Assembly: GCA_035555975.1 (NCBI GenBank)
Contig: DATMFV010000100.1
Location: 62,001-126,000, forward strand
Direction: 5' to 3'
DNA length: 64,000 nucleotides
DNA from: DATMFV01 sp035555975
Lineage (GTDB): Bacteria; Verrucomicrobiota; Verrucomicrobiia; Chthoniobacterales; Chthoniobacteraceae
Below the pieces are notes generated by a model. That model worked only from the letters and a program-made list of their open reading frames with translations. It made no database searches and was not told where the DNA came from. Position numbers and translations under genes: made by a program. Shown in pieces: positions 26,273 through 34,898 of this stretch (position 1 is its first letter; each line of letters opens with the position of its first letter).

Positions 26273-28657
26273 ATGACGAAAACCCACCTCCTCTTCAACG
26301 CCATGGTTGGCGCGCTTCTCTTTTTTTCGATGAAATACCCCACACTCTCCATTGGAGCCGAACCGCAGGAACTGCCGCTGGTCCATTCCGGCAAAGCGGC
26401 GGCACGGGTCGTGATCGCCCGGGATGAATTGCTGGAAGAACTGCCGCAGAATATTCCCAGCAGTTGGAACCCGAAACCGAGAAGCGTCGAAGAAGCGGCG
26501 CTCGACCTGATCGAGCATGTCCGGCTGATCACGGGAGCAACCCTTGAGTTGCAGAAGGTCTCCGCGCCCGAGGCGGCCGCCCTGGCCGACCCCGCCGCGG
26601 GCGGGGAGCAGACCGTGATCCTCCTCGGCTCGCTGGCGATGGAGCGGCTCGGAACCCGCAGCCCCGAGATGGAGCGGGCGCTGGAGGACCCGTCGGGGTT
26701 TGTCGTCAAGGCCGGTGCCGGGACGATCCTGATCGGCGGCCGGACGCCGACTGCTGTCTCGTGCGGCGTCCATGCCGTGCTGGAACGCTTCGGGATGCGC
26801 TGGTTTTTTCCCGGGCCTTTGGGAACGGTGATCCCCCAAAGCGAGGAACTGCACCTGAAGGCGGGCGAATGGTGTGAGCGGCCCACCTTCAAGTCGCGTT
26901 ACTTTCAGATCACCCGCGCGGATGAGTGGATGAAACGGATGAGGATGGGCGGCTTCTATTTCCCTCCCGGTTCGCACGGGCTGCCGCTGGGAGCGGATGC
27001 CGGCTTTGAGGCCCGCCCGGATCTCTATGCCCTCGTCAACGGGGAGCGGATCGCAAAGCAACACTGTATTTCCAACCCGGAAGTCTTGAGCCGCACGATT
27101 GCCTCGGTCAAGGCGACCTTTCGCAAGTATCCTGATGCGCCGTGGTTTGGAATGGGGCCCAACGACGGGGGTGGCTTCTGCCAATGCAGCGGTTGCACCG
27201 CTCTCGACGGCGGCGACCTCGACCCGTTTTTTCCCACGGAGGTGTCGGTCACCGATCGCTATATCTGGTTTTTCAACCAGGTGCTCAAAGGGATCGGGGA
27301 CGAGTTTCCGGACAAGAAGATCGGTTTCTATGTCTACCACACCTATCTGCGTCCGCCGGTCAAAAACAAGCCCGACCCCCGGATCGTCCCGGCCATTGCG
27401 CCGATCGGCCTCTGCCGCGTGCATGGGCTCAACAATCCCGTCTGCCCGGAGCGGAGCTACCTCAAAGGGATCATCGAAGCCTGGAGCAAGCTCCTTCCCG
27501 AAGTCTATATGCACGGGTATTGGTACAACCTCGCCGATCCCGGCATGTTGTTTATTCAAACGCACCGGATGCGCGACGAGATACCGTACTATGCAACGCA
27601 GGGGATCACGGGCTTTCGCACCGAGTGCAACAGCCTCTGGGCGGTGCAGGGGCCTTCCCTCTACCTCGCGGCAAAGCTGATGTGGAACGCCCAGGCCGAC
27701 CCCGACGCCATCCTGCGAGACTTTTGCCGGAAACTGTTCGGCCCGGCGGAACAGCCGATGCTGGACTATTTTGAGCTGCTCGACCGGCAGATGCGGGACG
27801 CCGACCACCATACCGGCAGCGCCTTCAACCTGCTTCAATACTACCCTGCGCCGGTACGCGCGAAGGCGGCGGCGTTGATGGCGAAGGCGAAGGCGCTCGC
27901 CGTGGAATCGCCGTACGCCGAGCGGGTCGGCCTTTTTGGCGAAGGCTTTGCCTACGCGGAAGCTTTTGCGCAGATGTTGGAGGCCCGAAACCGGCATGAC
28001 TGGGAGGCCGCCCAGGCGCAGCTCAATGAAATGGACCGGTTGTACCGGAAACTGGCTGGCTATGAGCCTCCCATGTTGAGCGGGGTCTCCAAGAAACACC
28101 TCGACCGGTTCTTTCGCCATCCGGTGGAACAGGGCTACCAGCGAAGCAGCGGCGGCAACCGGCTGGTCGTCGCGCTGGAGGATCAGTGGGATTTTCTGAC
28201 CGATCCCCAGCAGATCGGCGAAGCCCTCGGCTACGAGAGGGCGGGATTGCGCGGCGGGAACTGGCAGCGCGTGCCGACCTGGTCGAGCACCTGGAGCGAT
28301 CTCGGCCTGCGGTACTATCGGGGGCTGGCCTGGTATCGGCAAAGCATCGACGTTCCCGAAGAATTTGCGGGCCGGCGGGTCTTTCTCTGGTTTGGCGGCG
28401 TGGACGAAAGCGCGCGCGTCTGGATCAACGGTCAATTGATCGGCACCAGCTCGACCTCGGCATTTACGCCGTTTGAACTCGACGCCACACCGGCCTTGCG
28501 GGCGGGCAGAAACGAAGTGACCGTCTGCGTCGGCAACCGGAAAACCGATGAACTGGGAACGGGCGGGATCATCGCCCCGGCCTTTTTCTACGCGCCGGAA
28601 AAAGGGATGAAAGCTCAACTGGAAAACATGCAGCCGTTGCGCGAGACTTTTCCCTAA
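26273..28657 (+). CDS. DUF4838-type secreted protein with C-terminal GH2-like sugar-binding domain (module 3, first)
   Basis: A 794-residue protein with an N-terminal secretion signal (FNAMVGALLFFSMKYPTLSI). The GH20b-like domain spans about 40-200 (VRLITGATLELQKV, GVHAVLERFGMRWFFPGPLG). DUF4838 spans about 210-480 with GPNDGGGFCQCSGC, RYIWFFNQVLKGIG and GYWYNLADPG. The last 150 residues form a jelly roll like the sugar-binding domain of GH2 enzymes (YYRGLAWYRQSIDVPEEF, VFLWFGGVDESARVWINGQL, TPALRAGRNEVTV). It probably acts on a glycan outside the cytoplasm; the reaction is not known. It lies between the regulator and the pseudopilin in one operon. Confidence 0.83.
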   Translation: MTKTHLLFNAMVGALLFFSMKYPTLSIGAEPQELPLVHSGKAAARVVIARDELLEELPQNIPSSWNPKPRSVEEAALDLIEHVRLITGATLELQKVSAPEAAALADPAAGGEQTVILLGSLAMERLGTRSPEMERALEDPSGFVVKAGAGTILIGGRTPTAVSCGVHAVLERFGMRWFFPGPLGTVIPQSEELHLKAGEWCERPTFKSRYFQITRADEWMKRMRMGGFYFPPGSHGLPLGADAGFEARPDLYALVNGERIAKQHCISNPEVLSRTIASVKATFRKYPDAPWFGMGPNDGGGFCQCSGCTALDGGDLDPFFPTEVSVTDRYIWFFNQVLKGIGDEFPDKKIGFYVYHTYLRPPVKNKPDPRIVPAIAPIGLCRVHGLNNPVCPERSYLKGIIEAWSKLLPEVYMHGYWYNLADPGMLFIQTHRMRDEIPYYATQGITGFRTECNSLWAVQGPSLYLAAKLMWNAQADPDAILRDFCRKLFGPAEQPMLDYFELLDRQMRDADHHTGSAFNLLQYYPAPVRAKAAALMAKAKALAVESPYAERVGLFGEGFAYAEAFAQMLEARNRHDWEAAQAQLNEMDRLYRKLAGYEPPMLSGVSKKHLDRFFRHPVEQGYQRSSGGNRLVVALEDQWDFLTDPQQIGEALGYERAGLRGGNWQRVPTWSSTWSDLGLRYYRGLAWYRQSIDVPEEFAGRRVFLWFGGVDESARVWINGQLIGTSSTSAFTPFELDATPALRAGRNEVTVCVGNRKTDELGTGGIIAPAFFYAPEKGMKAQLENMQPLRETFP

Positions 28658-28678
28658 GATTCACCTCCCCCCAAGATC

Positions 28679-29437
28679 ATGAAAACCACCCTCCAACCGC
28701 CCCGGCCCAACCGGAGAAGCGGCATGTCGCTGGTGGAGATGCTGGTCGTCATCGCCGTGGTCGTCGCGCTGCTGGCGCTTCTCTTTCCTGCTTTGGGAAG
28801 GATGAGGGAGGCTTCGAAGGAGGTCGCCTGTCTAGCCAACCTCCGCAACTACGGCAGCGCCCTGCTGACGGCGATCTCCGATCATGGCGGGCTTCCCGCC
28901 TGGAACGGGCTCGGCCCCGGCGAGCAGACCGGCGGATCGACTTACCCGAGCTACGACGTCTGGCTGATCCCCGAATACCTGCCGGCCAAACTGCGCTGCC
29001 CGTTGGCAAGTGAACTCGAAAAGAAACAGGCGCTCGGGTTCAGCTATGGCGCAAGCGCGGGGTTGGCGCAGTTTTTCCCGAAGCTGAAAGCGATTCCCGC
29101 CCCGTCGCACCGGGTGGTGCTCGCCTCTGAAACCTACGGAACCAGCCATTGGTCGTCCACGCAACTGAATATGGCGATGTGGGGCGTCAGCGACCCGAAC
29201 GCGAAGGATGAACGGATGAAGCTCCATGAAGGGAGCGTCCGCCGCCCGCAGTTTCATGGAACGAAGGCGCGCCGCGGCCTGAACCTCTTCCTGCTCGACG
29301 GGCACGCCGCCCTCGTCCGTCCCGCCGGGGGCGACTGGTATCAACCGCCGACCTATGGCGACGCTACCAACGGCGGCTATTTTTATGACCGGGTTCAGTT
29401 CGGGAAAATCTACCGGGGCACCATGAAGGTGCAATAA
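28679..29437 (+). CDS. Pseudopilin-like protein (module 3)
   Basis: A 252-residue protein. The leader ends RRSG, followed by MSLVEMLVVIAVVVALLALL, so the -1 residue is Gly and Glu stands at +5. The C-terminal DG-H element is present (LNLFLLDGHAALV), but the His ten residues before the Asp is replaced by Ala (ARRGLNLFLLDG), so the H-X9-DG motif is incomplete. It lies 21 nt after the first DUF4838 gene and 19 nt before the second, so all three are almost certainly one transcript. Confidence 0.85.
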   Translation: MKTTLQPPRPNRRSGMSLVEMLVVIAVVVALLALLFPALGRMREASKEVACLANLRNYGSALLTAISDHGGLPAWNGLGPGEQTGGSTYPSYDVWLIPEYLPAKLRCPLASELEKKQALGFSYGASAGLAQFFPKLKAIPAPSHRVVLASETYGTSHWSSTQLNMAMWGVSDPNAKDERMKLHEGSVRRPQFHGTKARRGLNLFLLDGHAALVRPAGGDWYQPPTYGDATNGGYFYDRVQFGKIYRGTMKVQ

Positions 29438-29456
29438 CCGCCTCCGCTTTTGGAAG

Positions 29457-31958
29457 ATGCTGAGAATCGTACCACTCTTCTTGACGCTGGCGCTGCTCTT
29501 TCGGATCGGCCCGGCGGCGCTGGCCCGGCCGGTTCAGGAGTGCCTGGTCGCGGAAGGCGGAAAGGCGCTGGTCGATGTCATGGTTTCACCGAAGGCAGCG
29601 GCTCAGACCAGGCAGGCGGCGGAAGAACTGGCGGCAATGCTGGGTTCCATTTCCGGGGCGAAGTTTTCGGTTGTCGAAACGAGCGGGTCGGAGGGGAAGG
29701 GAGTCTGGGTGGGGACCACCGCCGATTTTCCCGATCTCCCGACGCCGCTGGAGAGCCGGGGGGATGATTCGGACCGCGAGGCGTTCTCGATTCATTCCGA
29801 AGCCGGGCGCACCGGGATCATCGGGCTGACCCCGCTGGGGGTTCAGAACGGCGTCTGGGCATTGTTGCATGAACTCGGCGTGCGCCAGTTCTTTCCCGGA
29901 AAAAGCTGGGAGATCATCCCCCGGGCCGAGCGCCTTGCCATTGCGGTTTCGCGGCAGGACCGGCCCGATTTTTTTACGAGGAGAATGGTCCTGATGGTCG
30001 GAAAATGGGCGGCAGGGCAGCGTGATTACGAGGAGTGGCAGAAGCGCAACCTCGCCGTTTCGGGCTTCGACATGGCGGTCGGTCATGCCTATGGGCGGAT
30101 CATCAAACGACATGAGGAAGAGTTTCTGGCGCATCCCGAGTATCTGGTCGACCCCGACGGCCCCCGCGCCAAGGCGAAGTTCCGGATCGATAACCCGGCG
30201 CTTCGCGCGCTGGTCGTCCGGGATGCACTGGAGCAGTTTCGCGCAAACCCCGCGCTCGACTGCGTGGCGCTCGACCCGACCGACGGGGGCGGCTGGCCGG
30301 AAGCGTCGCCCTTGGGTAGCGTTTCCAATCAGGTCGTCACCCTTGCCAATGCCGTCGCCCGCGGTTTGCGCAAGGAGTGGCCCGGCAAGCGCGTCACTTT
30401 TTACGCCTACAGCCAGCATTCTCCCCCGCCGACGATCGCGGTGGAACCCGGGGTGATCGTCAACATCGCCACGGCGTTCATGGTTGATGGGTGGAGCGCG
30501 GAGGAGCTGTTGAGCGGATGGAGCAGGCAGGGGGCGCTCACCGGCATTCGCGATTATCTTTCCGTCGGCTCGTGGGACAAGAGCCTCCCGGGCAAGGCGC
30601 GCGCCTCTGATCCCGACTATCCTAAAACGCACTTTCCGGCCTGGCATCAAAGCGGGGCGCGGTATTATGAAACGGAGGCTTCCGATAGCTGGGGGCCGTA
30701 CGGGCTCGGGTATTACCTGGCCCATCGGCTCCTGTGGGATGTCGATGGGGCCGACCGGCTGGAGGAATGGATCGGCGATTTTTTTGAAAAATCCTTCGGA
30801 ACAGCCAGGGCTGCCATGCAGCGGTTCTTTGAAAATCTCGATGCCCGTAAAAACCCGCTTTTTTCCGAACATCTGGTCGGCAAAATGTATCGGGAACTGG
30901 CGGACGCCAAAAAGGCGACGACCGATCCCGCCGTGCTCAAAAGAATTGATGACTATATCAAGTACGTTCGTTATCTGGAACTTTTCCGTGTTTACGAAAC
31001 CGCCAAAAGAGCGGACCGGCAGGAGGCGTTCGAGGCATGCGTGAAGTTTGGCTACCGGATTCGCGAGAGCAGGATGGTGGCCCCCGGGGCGTTGAATTTC
31101 CGCGAGAGCCGGAAAAACCCTCAGATTAAGGAAGTGACGATCACGCCGCTGCGGCAGGCGGAGAAGGAGGGTGGAAAAATCGACGTGGAAGCGATTCTGG
31201 AAAACGGCATTCGCAACAACCGGGTGCTCGATTTCGAGCCGGTTTCCTACGGGGCGGAGTGGGAGCCGCCGCAAGCTCATGAGCCCGCCGCCCGGGCGCG
31301 GGAGACTTCCGCTTCCCTTCAGATCCGGGGGGAGAACGAGTTGCTGGTCTATCTCGACTCAAAACAGCCCTCGCTCAAACTTTCAGTGAAGGGGGGATTG
31401 ATCCGAACCCGCGGGATCAACATCCATCGGGGGCCGGTGCGGATCTCCTTTTTCCCCCTGGCTCATCCTTTGGGCGAATCGGTCGCGGAGATCGAAATTC
31501 CGGCCGACCTTCAGGAACACACGGTGGAGTTGTCGAGCGAATACCCCGGCCTTCACCGGTTGTTGATCAACGATGGGAACGACCTCACTGAAGTAAGCTG
31601 GCAGCGCGGAGCGCGGGTGGCGGTCCCCTCAGGGGTGGAAAAGAAGGCGGCTCTGTTCTGGCGCAACCCGTATTCGCTGCTCTTTCTGGTCCCGCCCCAT
31701 GTGAAACAGGTGGCCGGTTATGCGTCGACGAACCGTGGATGGATCGAGTTTCCCGATGGGACGATGGCGTACGATTTTCGAAAAGCCGGGGGCCCGGGTT
31801 ACTTTCGCGTCGCCATTCCCCCCGGCATGGACGGGAAGACGTGGCGTCTGGTGGAGTGTACCGGCGAGCGGCTCCTGCTCAACGTGCCGCCGGTGCTCTT
31901 CCGTTCGGAGGAGGAAATGCTCGTTCCGGCCCGGCTCGGGCCAGCCGGGGACCGGTGA
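29457..31958 (+). CDS. DUF4838-type secreted protein (module 3, second)
   Basis: An 833-residue protein with a signal peptide (IVPLFLTLALLFRIGPAALA). The GH20b-like N-terminal domain (VSPKAAAQTRQAAEELAAML, WALLHELGVRQFFPGKSWE) is followed by the DUF4838 region at about 180-470. The usual C-x-C-x2-C cluster is absent: the equivalent segment reads DPTDGGGWPEASPLG. The C-terminal 300 residues are beta-rich (two jelly-roll-like parts, ending LRLVECTGERLLLNVPP-like). It is last in the module 3 operon and convergent with the SGNH hydrolase gene of module 4, with 7 nt between the stop codons. Activity unknown. Confidence 0.8.
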   Translation: MLRIVPLFLTLALLFRIGPAALARPVQECLVAEGGKALVDVMVSPKAAAQTRQAAEELAAMLGSISGAKFSVVETSGSEGKGVWVGTTADFPDLPTPLESRGDDSDREAFSIHSEAGRTGIIGLTPLGVQNGVWALLHELGVRQFFPGKSWEIIPRAERLAIAVSRQDRPDFFTRRMVLMVGKWAAGQRDYEEWQKRNLAVSGFDMAVGHAYGRIIKRHEEEFLAHPEYLVDPDGPRAKAKFRIDNPALRALVVRDALEQFRANPALDCVALDPTDGGGWPEASPLGSVSNQVVTLANAVARGLRKEWPGKRVTFYAYSQHSPPPTIAVEPGVIVNIATAFMVDGWSAEELLSGWSRQGALTGIRDYLSVGSWDKSLPGKARASDPDYPKTHFPAWHQSGARYYETEASDSWGPYGLGYYLAHRLLWDVDGADRLEEWIGDFFEKSFGTARAAMQRFFENLDARKNPLFSEHLVGKMYRELADAKKATTDPAVLKRIDDYIKYVRYLELFRVYETAKRADRQEAFEACVKFGYRIRESRMVAPGALNFRESRKNPQIKEVTITPLRQAEKEGGKIDVEAILENGIRNNRVLDFEPVSYGAEWEPPQAHEPAARARETSASLQIRGENELLVYLDSKQPSLKLSVKGGLIRTRGINIHRGPVRISFFPLAHPLGESVAEIEIPADLQEHTVELSSEYPGLHRLLINDGNDLTEVSWQRGARVAVPSGVEKKAALFWRNPYSLLFLVPPHVKQVAGYASTNRGWIEFPDGTMAYDFRKAGGPGYFRVAIPPGMDGKTWRLVECTGERLLLNVPPVLFRSEEEMLVPARLGPAGDR

Positions 31959-31965
31959 GGGCCTT

Positions 31966-32691
31966 CTATCTTGCGGCGGCCCGGTTCGGATCGTAGGGTA
32001 GCAACTGGTGCTTTTTGAGCGCCTGGAACCATCCTTCGCCGATCGCAATCTGTCCGGAAACCACCGGGTGCAGCCCGTCTTCCCTGAAATCTTCCGGAGC
32101 CAGCCGGGGCATTTCTGAAACGTAGTAGAGCCGCTGCCCCTTGGCGGCGCGGCGGGCGATCTCTTCCTGCATCCATTGGTTGAAAGCGTCGATGGAAGGT
32201 TGCCGGTGCGCCCATTTCCCGTTGGGATGGACATTGGTGATCGGCGCGATCAGCACCGGGGCGTCGGGACGTTCCGCGACGAGGAAATCGACCAGCAGGC
32301 TCCATTCCTTCTGGATCGGCCCGAGCTGGTCGGGGCCGAGGCTGACGATGTTGTTGGTGCCGCCCATCAGCAGGATCAGGTCGGGCCTGACCTGCGGCAC
32401 CACTTCGCGCGCGCCGGGTTGCCACTCGGTTTTGAAGCTTCGGCCGTTGAGCATGTCGAGGTACTTCATCCCCCCAAACCCGAGGCGGGGCGTCAGCTTC
32501 GGTGCGCCGGGGCGTTCGACCGGGCCGACGAACTCATAATGGGTTGCCCCCGCGCGGATCATCCGTTCCTGAAGCGCTTGCAGGTGTTCGCCGGTGGAGA
32601 TGCTGGCCCCGATGGAGAGGATGCGGACCGGTTCGCTGGCGCGGGCGTTTACGGTCAGGAAAAGGCAGAGGGTCAGAAGCAGATAACGCAT
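31966..32691 (-). CDS. SGNH/GDSL-family secreted hydrolase (module 4)
   Basis: A 241-residue protein with a signal peptide (MRYLLLTLCLFLTVNARASE). The block I motif is IGASIS, with Ser30 as nucleophile; block III is GGTNN; block V is EDGLHP with the Asp and His of the triad. Block II Gly is probably in GFGGMKY. SGNH enzymes cleave esters, commonly acetyl groups on polysaccharides, so a carbohydrate esterase role fits this module. It lies 4 nt behind the sialidase-like gene and ends the minus-strand operon that starts with the PEP-CTERM gene at 34720. Confidence 0.87.
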   Translation of the reverse strand: MRYLLLTLCLFLTVNARASEPVRILSIGASISTGEHLQALQERMIRAGATHYEFVGPVERPGAPKLTPRLGFGGMKYLDMLNGRSFKTEWQPGAREVVPQVRPDLILLMGGTNNIVSLGPDQLGPIQKEWSLLVDFLVAERPDAPVLIAPITNVHPNGKWAHRQPSIDAFNQWMQEEIARRAAKGQRLYYVSEMPRLAPEDFREDGLHPVVSGQIAIGEGWFQALKKHQLLPYDPNRAAAR

Positions 32692-32695
32692 AAGA

Positions 32696-33763
32696 TTAAA
32701 AGGAAGGTTGAAGGCGGCGATGGATGAGGGAAAGGGTAAGGTCGGGGTGTTCGCCGAGGATCAGGTTGCCTGTATCCTCGTAATAGGTGAGGTGCAGGAA
32801 GCCGCGATGCCAGAGAAGGCTTGGGTAGGCAAAGGAATGGAGCGTGTCGTCCTCCAGCGGGTAGATCTCCGGGAAGGTTTCCCCGTGATCGCGCGAGATG
32901 GCCAGTGCAAGGGAGCGCCGGGGACCGCCATGGCCGGTTCCGGGTTGGTAACAGTTGTTCCAGCAAAGCAGGGTGACGGCCTGTTCCGGCAGATGGCGGA
33001 CCATGCAGGGAGCCTGCGGGCTGCTGATGGAGGTCGGGACGGCGCGGCTCCAGCTTGCTCCGCCGTCCGTGCTTTCCGACCGCCAGATGGTCCCCTGATC
33101 GGTGCGCAGGAACATGGCGATCCGTCGGGCACCCTCTTTTTCGTATGGCATCAGGACCGGCTCCATCGCGCCCCGGCCCGGACAGGCGACCTCGTTGGCG
33201 GAGCGCTGCCACGTGGCTCCCTCGTCGTCGCTGAAAAGGGTGTGGGCGCGGTACGATTCGGGCCCGGGCGGGGGCAGCGTTTCATAAGCGGCCTGGAGCA
33301 GCCGCCCGGTGCCGGGTTGCTGGATGAGCGAGTCATTCAGGCAGACCCGGTACGCGCCACGGTCGTGCATCGCGCGCGGTTCGCTCCAGTTTGCGCCGTC
33401 ATCTTCGGAGGTAGAAAAGAAGAGCCGCGCCTCATGGCCGCTTTCCTTTTGGATATAGCTTAGTGCCAGTTTCCCTGAAACCAGCCGGACCAGCGAAGGG
33501 GCCATGACGTTGAGCGCGTCGCCTTCGTCCCTTAGCTTGAACATCGGCTCCCAGCTTGCGCCGTCGTCCCGTGAGATGCGGGCGTGGAGCGCGGCGCTGG
33601 AGTGGTCGCTCGCACTTTGGCCAAAGCGGGTCAAGACCAGCATCAGCGCGCCTTCCTCCCCGAGGGGGGCGATGGAGGCTTCCGTGTTGCGCCGGTGCAG
33701 GCTGGAGGCCGGGGCGACCATCTGGCGCTGGTCGTGTTCGGTCAGGACTCTGGTTGCGTTCAT
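32696..33763 (-). CDS. BNR/Asp-box protein of sialidase fold (module 4)
   Basis: A 355-residue protein. Four or more Asp-box-like repeats are visible (SRDDGASWEP, SEDDGANWSEP, SDDEGATWQ, STDGGASWSR), the mark of six-bladed sialidase propellers. The family includes exo-alpha-sialidases and also unrelated glycan-binding or hydrolysing proteins; the arginine triad was not confirmed. No signal peptide is present at the chosen start. The start codon at 33763 is only 4 nt from the end of a 164-bp palindromic element, so its native ribosome-binding site, and possibly N-terminal residues, may have been changed by insertion. It follows the PEP-CTERM gene and precedes the SGNH gene. Confidence 0.8.
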   Translation of the reverse strand: MNATRVLTEHDQRQMVAPASSLHRRNTEASIAPLGEEGALMLVLTRFGQSASDHSSAALHARISRDDGASWEPMFKLRDEGDALNVMAPSLVRLVSGKLALSYIQKESGHEARLFFSTSEDDGANWSEPRAMHDRGAYRVCLNDSLIQQPGTGRLLQAAYETLPPPGPESYRAHTLFSDDEGATWQRSANEVACPGRGAMEPVLMPYEKEGARRIAMFLRTDQGTIWRSESTDGGASWSRAVPTSISSPQAPCMVRHLPEQAVTLLCWNNCYQPGTGHGGPRRSLALAISRDHGETFPEIYPLEDDTLHSFAYPSLLWHRGFLHLTYYEDTGNLILGEHPDLTLSLIHRRLQPSF

Positions 33764-33767
33764 CTCA

Positions 33768-33931
33768 GAGGCTGTGAAAAAATGATTTTAATGGCCTCGG
33801 AGCGTCTATTTTTAGTCTATAACGAAATTCCAACGACCGCCTGTATTCAGGGAATACAGAAGGAAGGAGGAATGCAGTTAGAGGCAAAAAGAGGCGCTCC
33901 ATGGCCGTTGAAGGACTTTTTTCACAGCCTC
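33768..33931. mobile_element. MITE-like 164-bp near-perfect palindrome
   Basis: The ends are GAGGCTGTGAAAAAA (33768-33782) and its exact complement TTTTTTCACAGCCTC (33917-33931). Pairing continues inward (GGCC..GGAGCG against CGCTCC..GGCC; TAAC..ATTCC against GGAAT..GTTA) to a central CTGTATTC/GAATACAG palindrome at 33841-33859. The whole element is therefore one long imperfect inverted repeat with no coding capacity. It is flanked by TCA on both sides (33765-33767 and 33932-33934), a possible 3-bp target duplication; the right-hand TCA is the complement of the PEP-CTERM gene's TGA stop. The end sequence resembles insertion-sequence terminal repeats. No transposase and no second copy were seen in the window. 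Confidence 0.75.
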
Positions 33932-34720
33932 TCAGCATCGGTTGCGGGCGGTTCTGGTCAAAGTATAGAGAAGCGGAATGCCAAGAAAGAGCAATGCCGT
34001 CGTCCCCGGCTCGGGGATGACCTGAAGTTCAAAGGAATCGTAGGCGACCATGCGGTTTTGGTTCGCGATACGCGAGCGCAGCCCTACATACCCTTGCGAA
34101 TAGCTCTCATCGGTGGTGGAGATGGAGAAGAGCGGGGTTTCACCTCCCGAGGCGAAGAGGTTAGCCACCAGCAAATGGCCGGAAAGTGAAAATTCCAGGG
34201 TGTAATTGGCAAGCGCTGTCAGTCCGGAGATCGCGGTCGATTCGAGGATCGTCTCGCTGCTGGTCTGGGGATTCTTGGAGATCACCAGGGTCGCGTTGGT
34301 GAAATAGGCATAATAGCCGGTGGGATTCTGGCTGACGATCTGAGTGCGGGCGAGGAGGCCGTGCTTGTCGCCATTGCCGCCGTTAAACTGCACGGTCGTG
34401 CGAAGGGTGACATCGGCAAACGCGTTGGCTTCGAACCCTCCCGCGCTGTCGTTAAAGAGCGCGGCGAGCGGCGCACCGGCAGTGCCGGAGCTGAGGCGCT
34501 GCATCACCAGTTGCCCGAGGCCGTTTTCTTCAATCAGGCCATTGACGCCGTTGGCGCCATCCATCCCGCGCAACCAGTCGGAAGGGAAGCTTTGGTTGTC
34601 GCCGTCGAAGTCGATGGAATAGGCAATCGTCGCCGCCGGGGCGCTGGCGGCTGCGAGGCTGCCGACGAAAAGAGCGAGGGCGAGGAGGAGAACATTTCGG
34701 AGGGAGGGCAGGATATTCAT
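33932..34720 (-). CDS. PEP-CTERM sorting-domain surface protein (module 4)
   Basis: A 262-residue secreted protein. The start at 34720 gives MNILPSLRNVLLLALALFVG and cleavage near AASAPA; the longer frame upstream covers the regulatory region and is rejected. The body is a jelly-roll-like domain (DFDGDNQSFPSDWLRGMDG, VTLRTTVQFNGGNGDKHGLL). The end is QVIPEPGTTALLFLGIPLLY and TRTARNRC. Its TGA stop directly abuts the palindromic element. It is the first gene of the minus-strand operon with the BNR and SGNH genes, and diverges from the Gfo/Idh/MocA operon across a large dyad. Confidence 0.85.
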   Translation of the reverse strand: MNILPSLRNVLLLALALFVGSLAAASAPAATIAYSIDFDGDNQSFPSDWLRGMDGANGVNGLIEENGLGQLVMQRLSSGTAGAPLAALFNDSAGGFEANAFADVTLRTTVQFNGGNGDKHGLLARTQIVSQNPTGYYAYFTNATLVISKNPQTSSETILESTAISGLTALANYTLEFSLSGHLLVANLFASGGETPLFSISTTDESYSQGYVGLRSRIANQNRMVAYDSFELQVIPEPGTTALLFLGIPLLYTLTRTARNRC

Positions 34721-34774
34721 AGTGAAGGGGAGGTCATGACTTGAGTTCACCATGAGCGACGGGCGGGGGATCTT

Positions 34775-34862
34775 CCACGCCAAAGAGCTGGTATGCCTTT
34801 CATACCTGTGGGGTGCCAGCCGCTCCAAGAGGTCTGTTTGCCATACCAGGCATTTGGCGTGG
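34775..34862. promoter_or_regulatory. Long dyad operator between the divergent module 4 operons
   Basis: CCACGCCAAA-N5-GGTATG at 34775-34795 is the exact inverse of CATACC-N5-TTTGGCGTGG at 34842-34862; only the N5 spacers differ. Read toward each gene, both promoters carry CATACC-N5-TTTGGCGTGG in the same orientation, ending 54 nt before the PEP-CTERM start (34720) and 36 nt before the oxidoreductase start (34899). A third CATACC at 34801-34806 forms a smaller palindrome with the left arm (GGTATG-N5-CATACC, 34790-34806). It is a probable binding site for a regulator of both operons, perhaps the one encoded at 37776. Confidence 0.65.
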
Positions 34863-34898
34863 CTCCCGCCGTACGGGCGTGGTTTCTTAAAGGGAGCT

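Noticed and set aside
25100..28618. A minus-strand open frame of 1172 codons
   Set aside because: Antisense to the GntR/LacI regulator and a DUF4838 protein; no signal peptide or known motif.
33768..33931. A simple intrinsic terminator instead of a mobile element
   Set aside because: The stem is far longer than a terminator, the ends match insertion-sequence-like terminal repeats and a 3-bp direct repeat flanks it; a regulatory effect as RNA is still possible.
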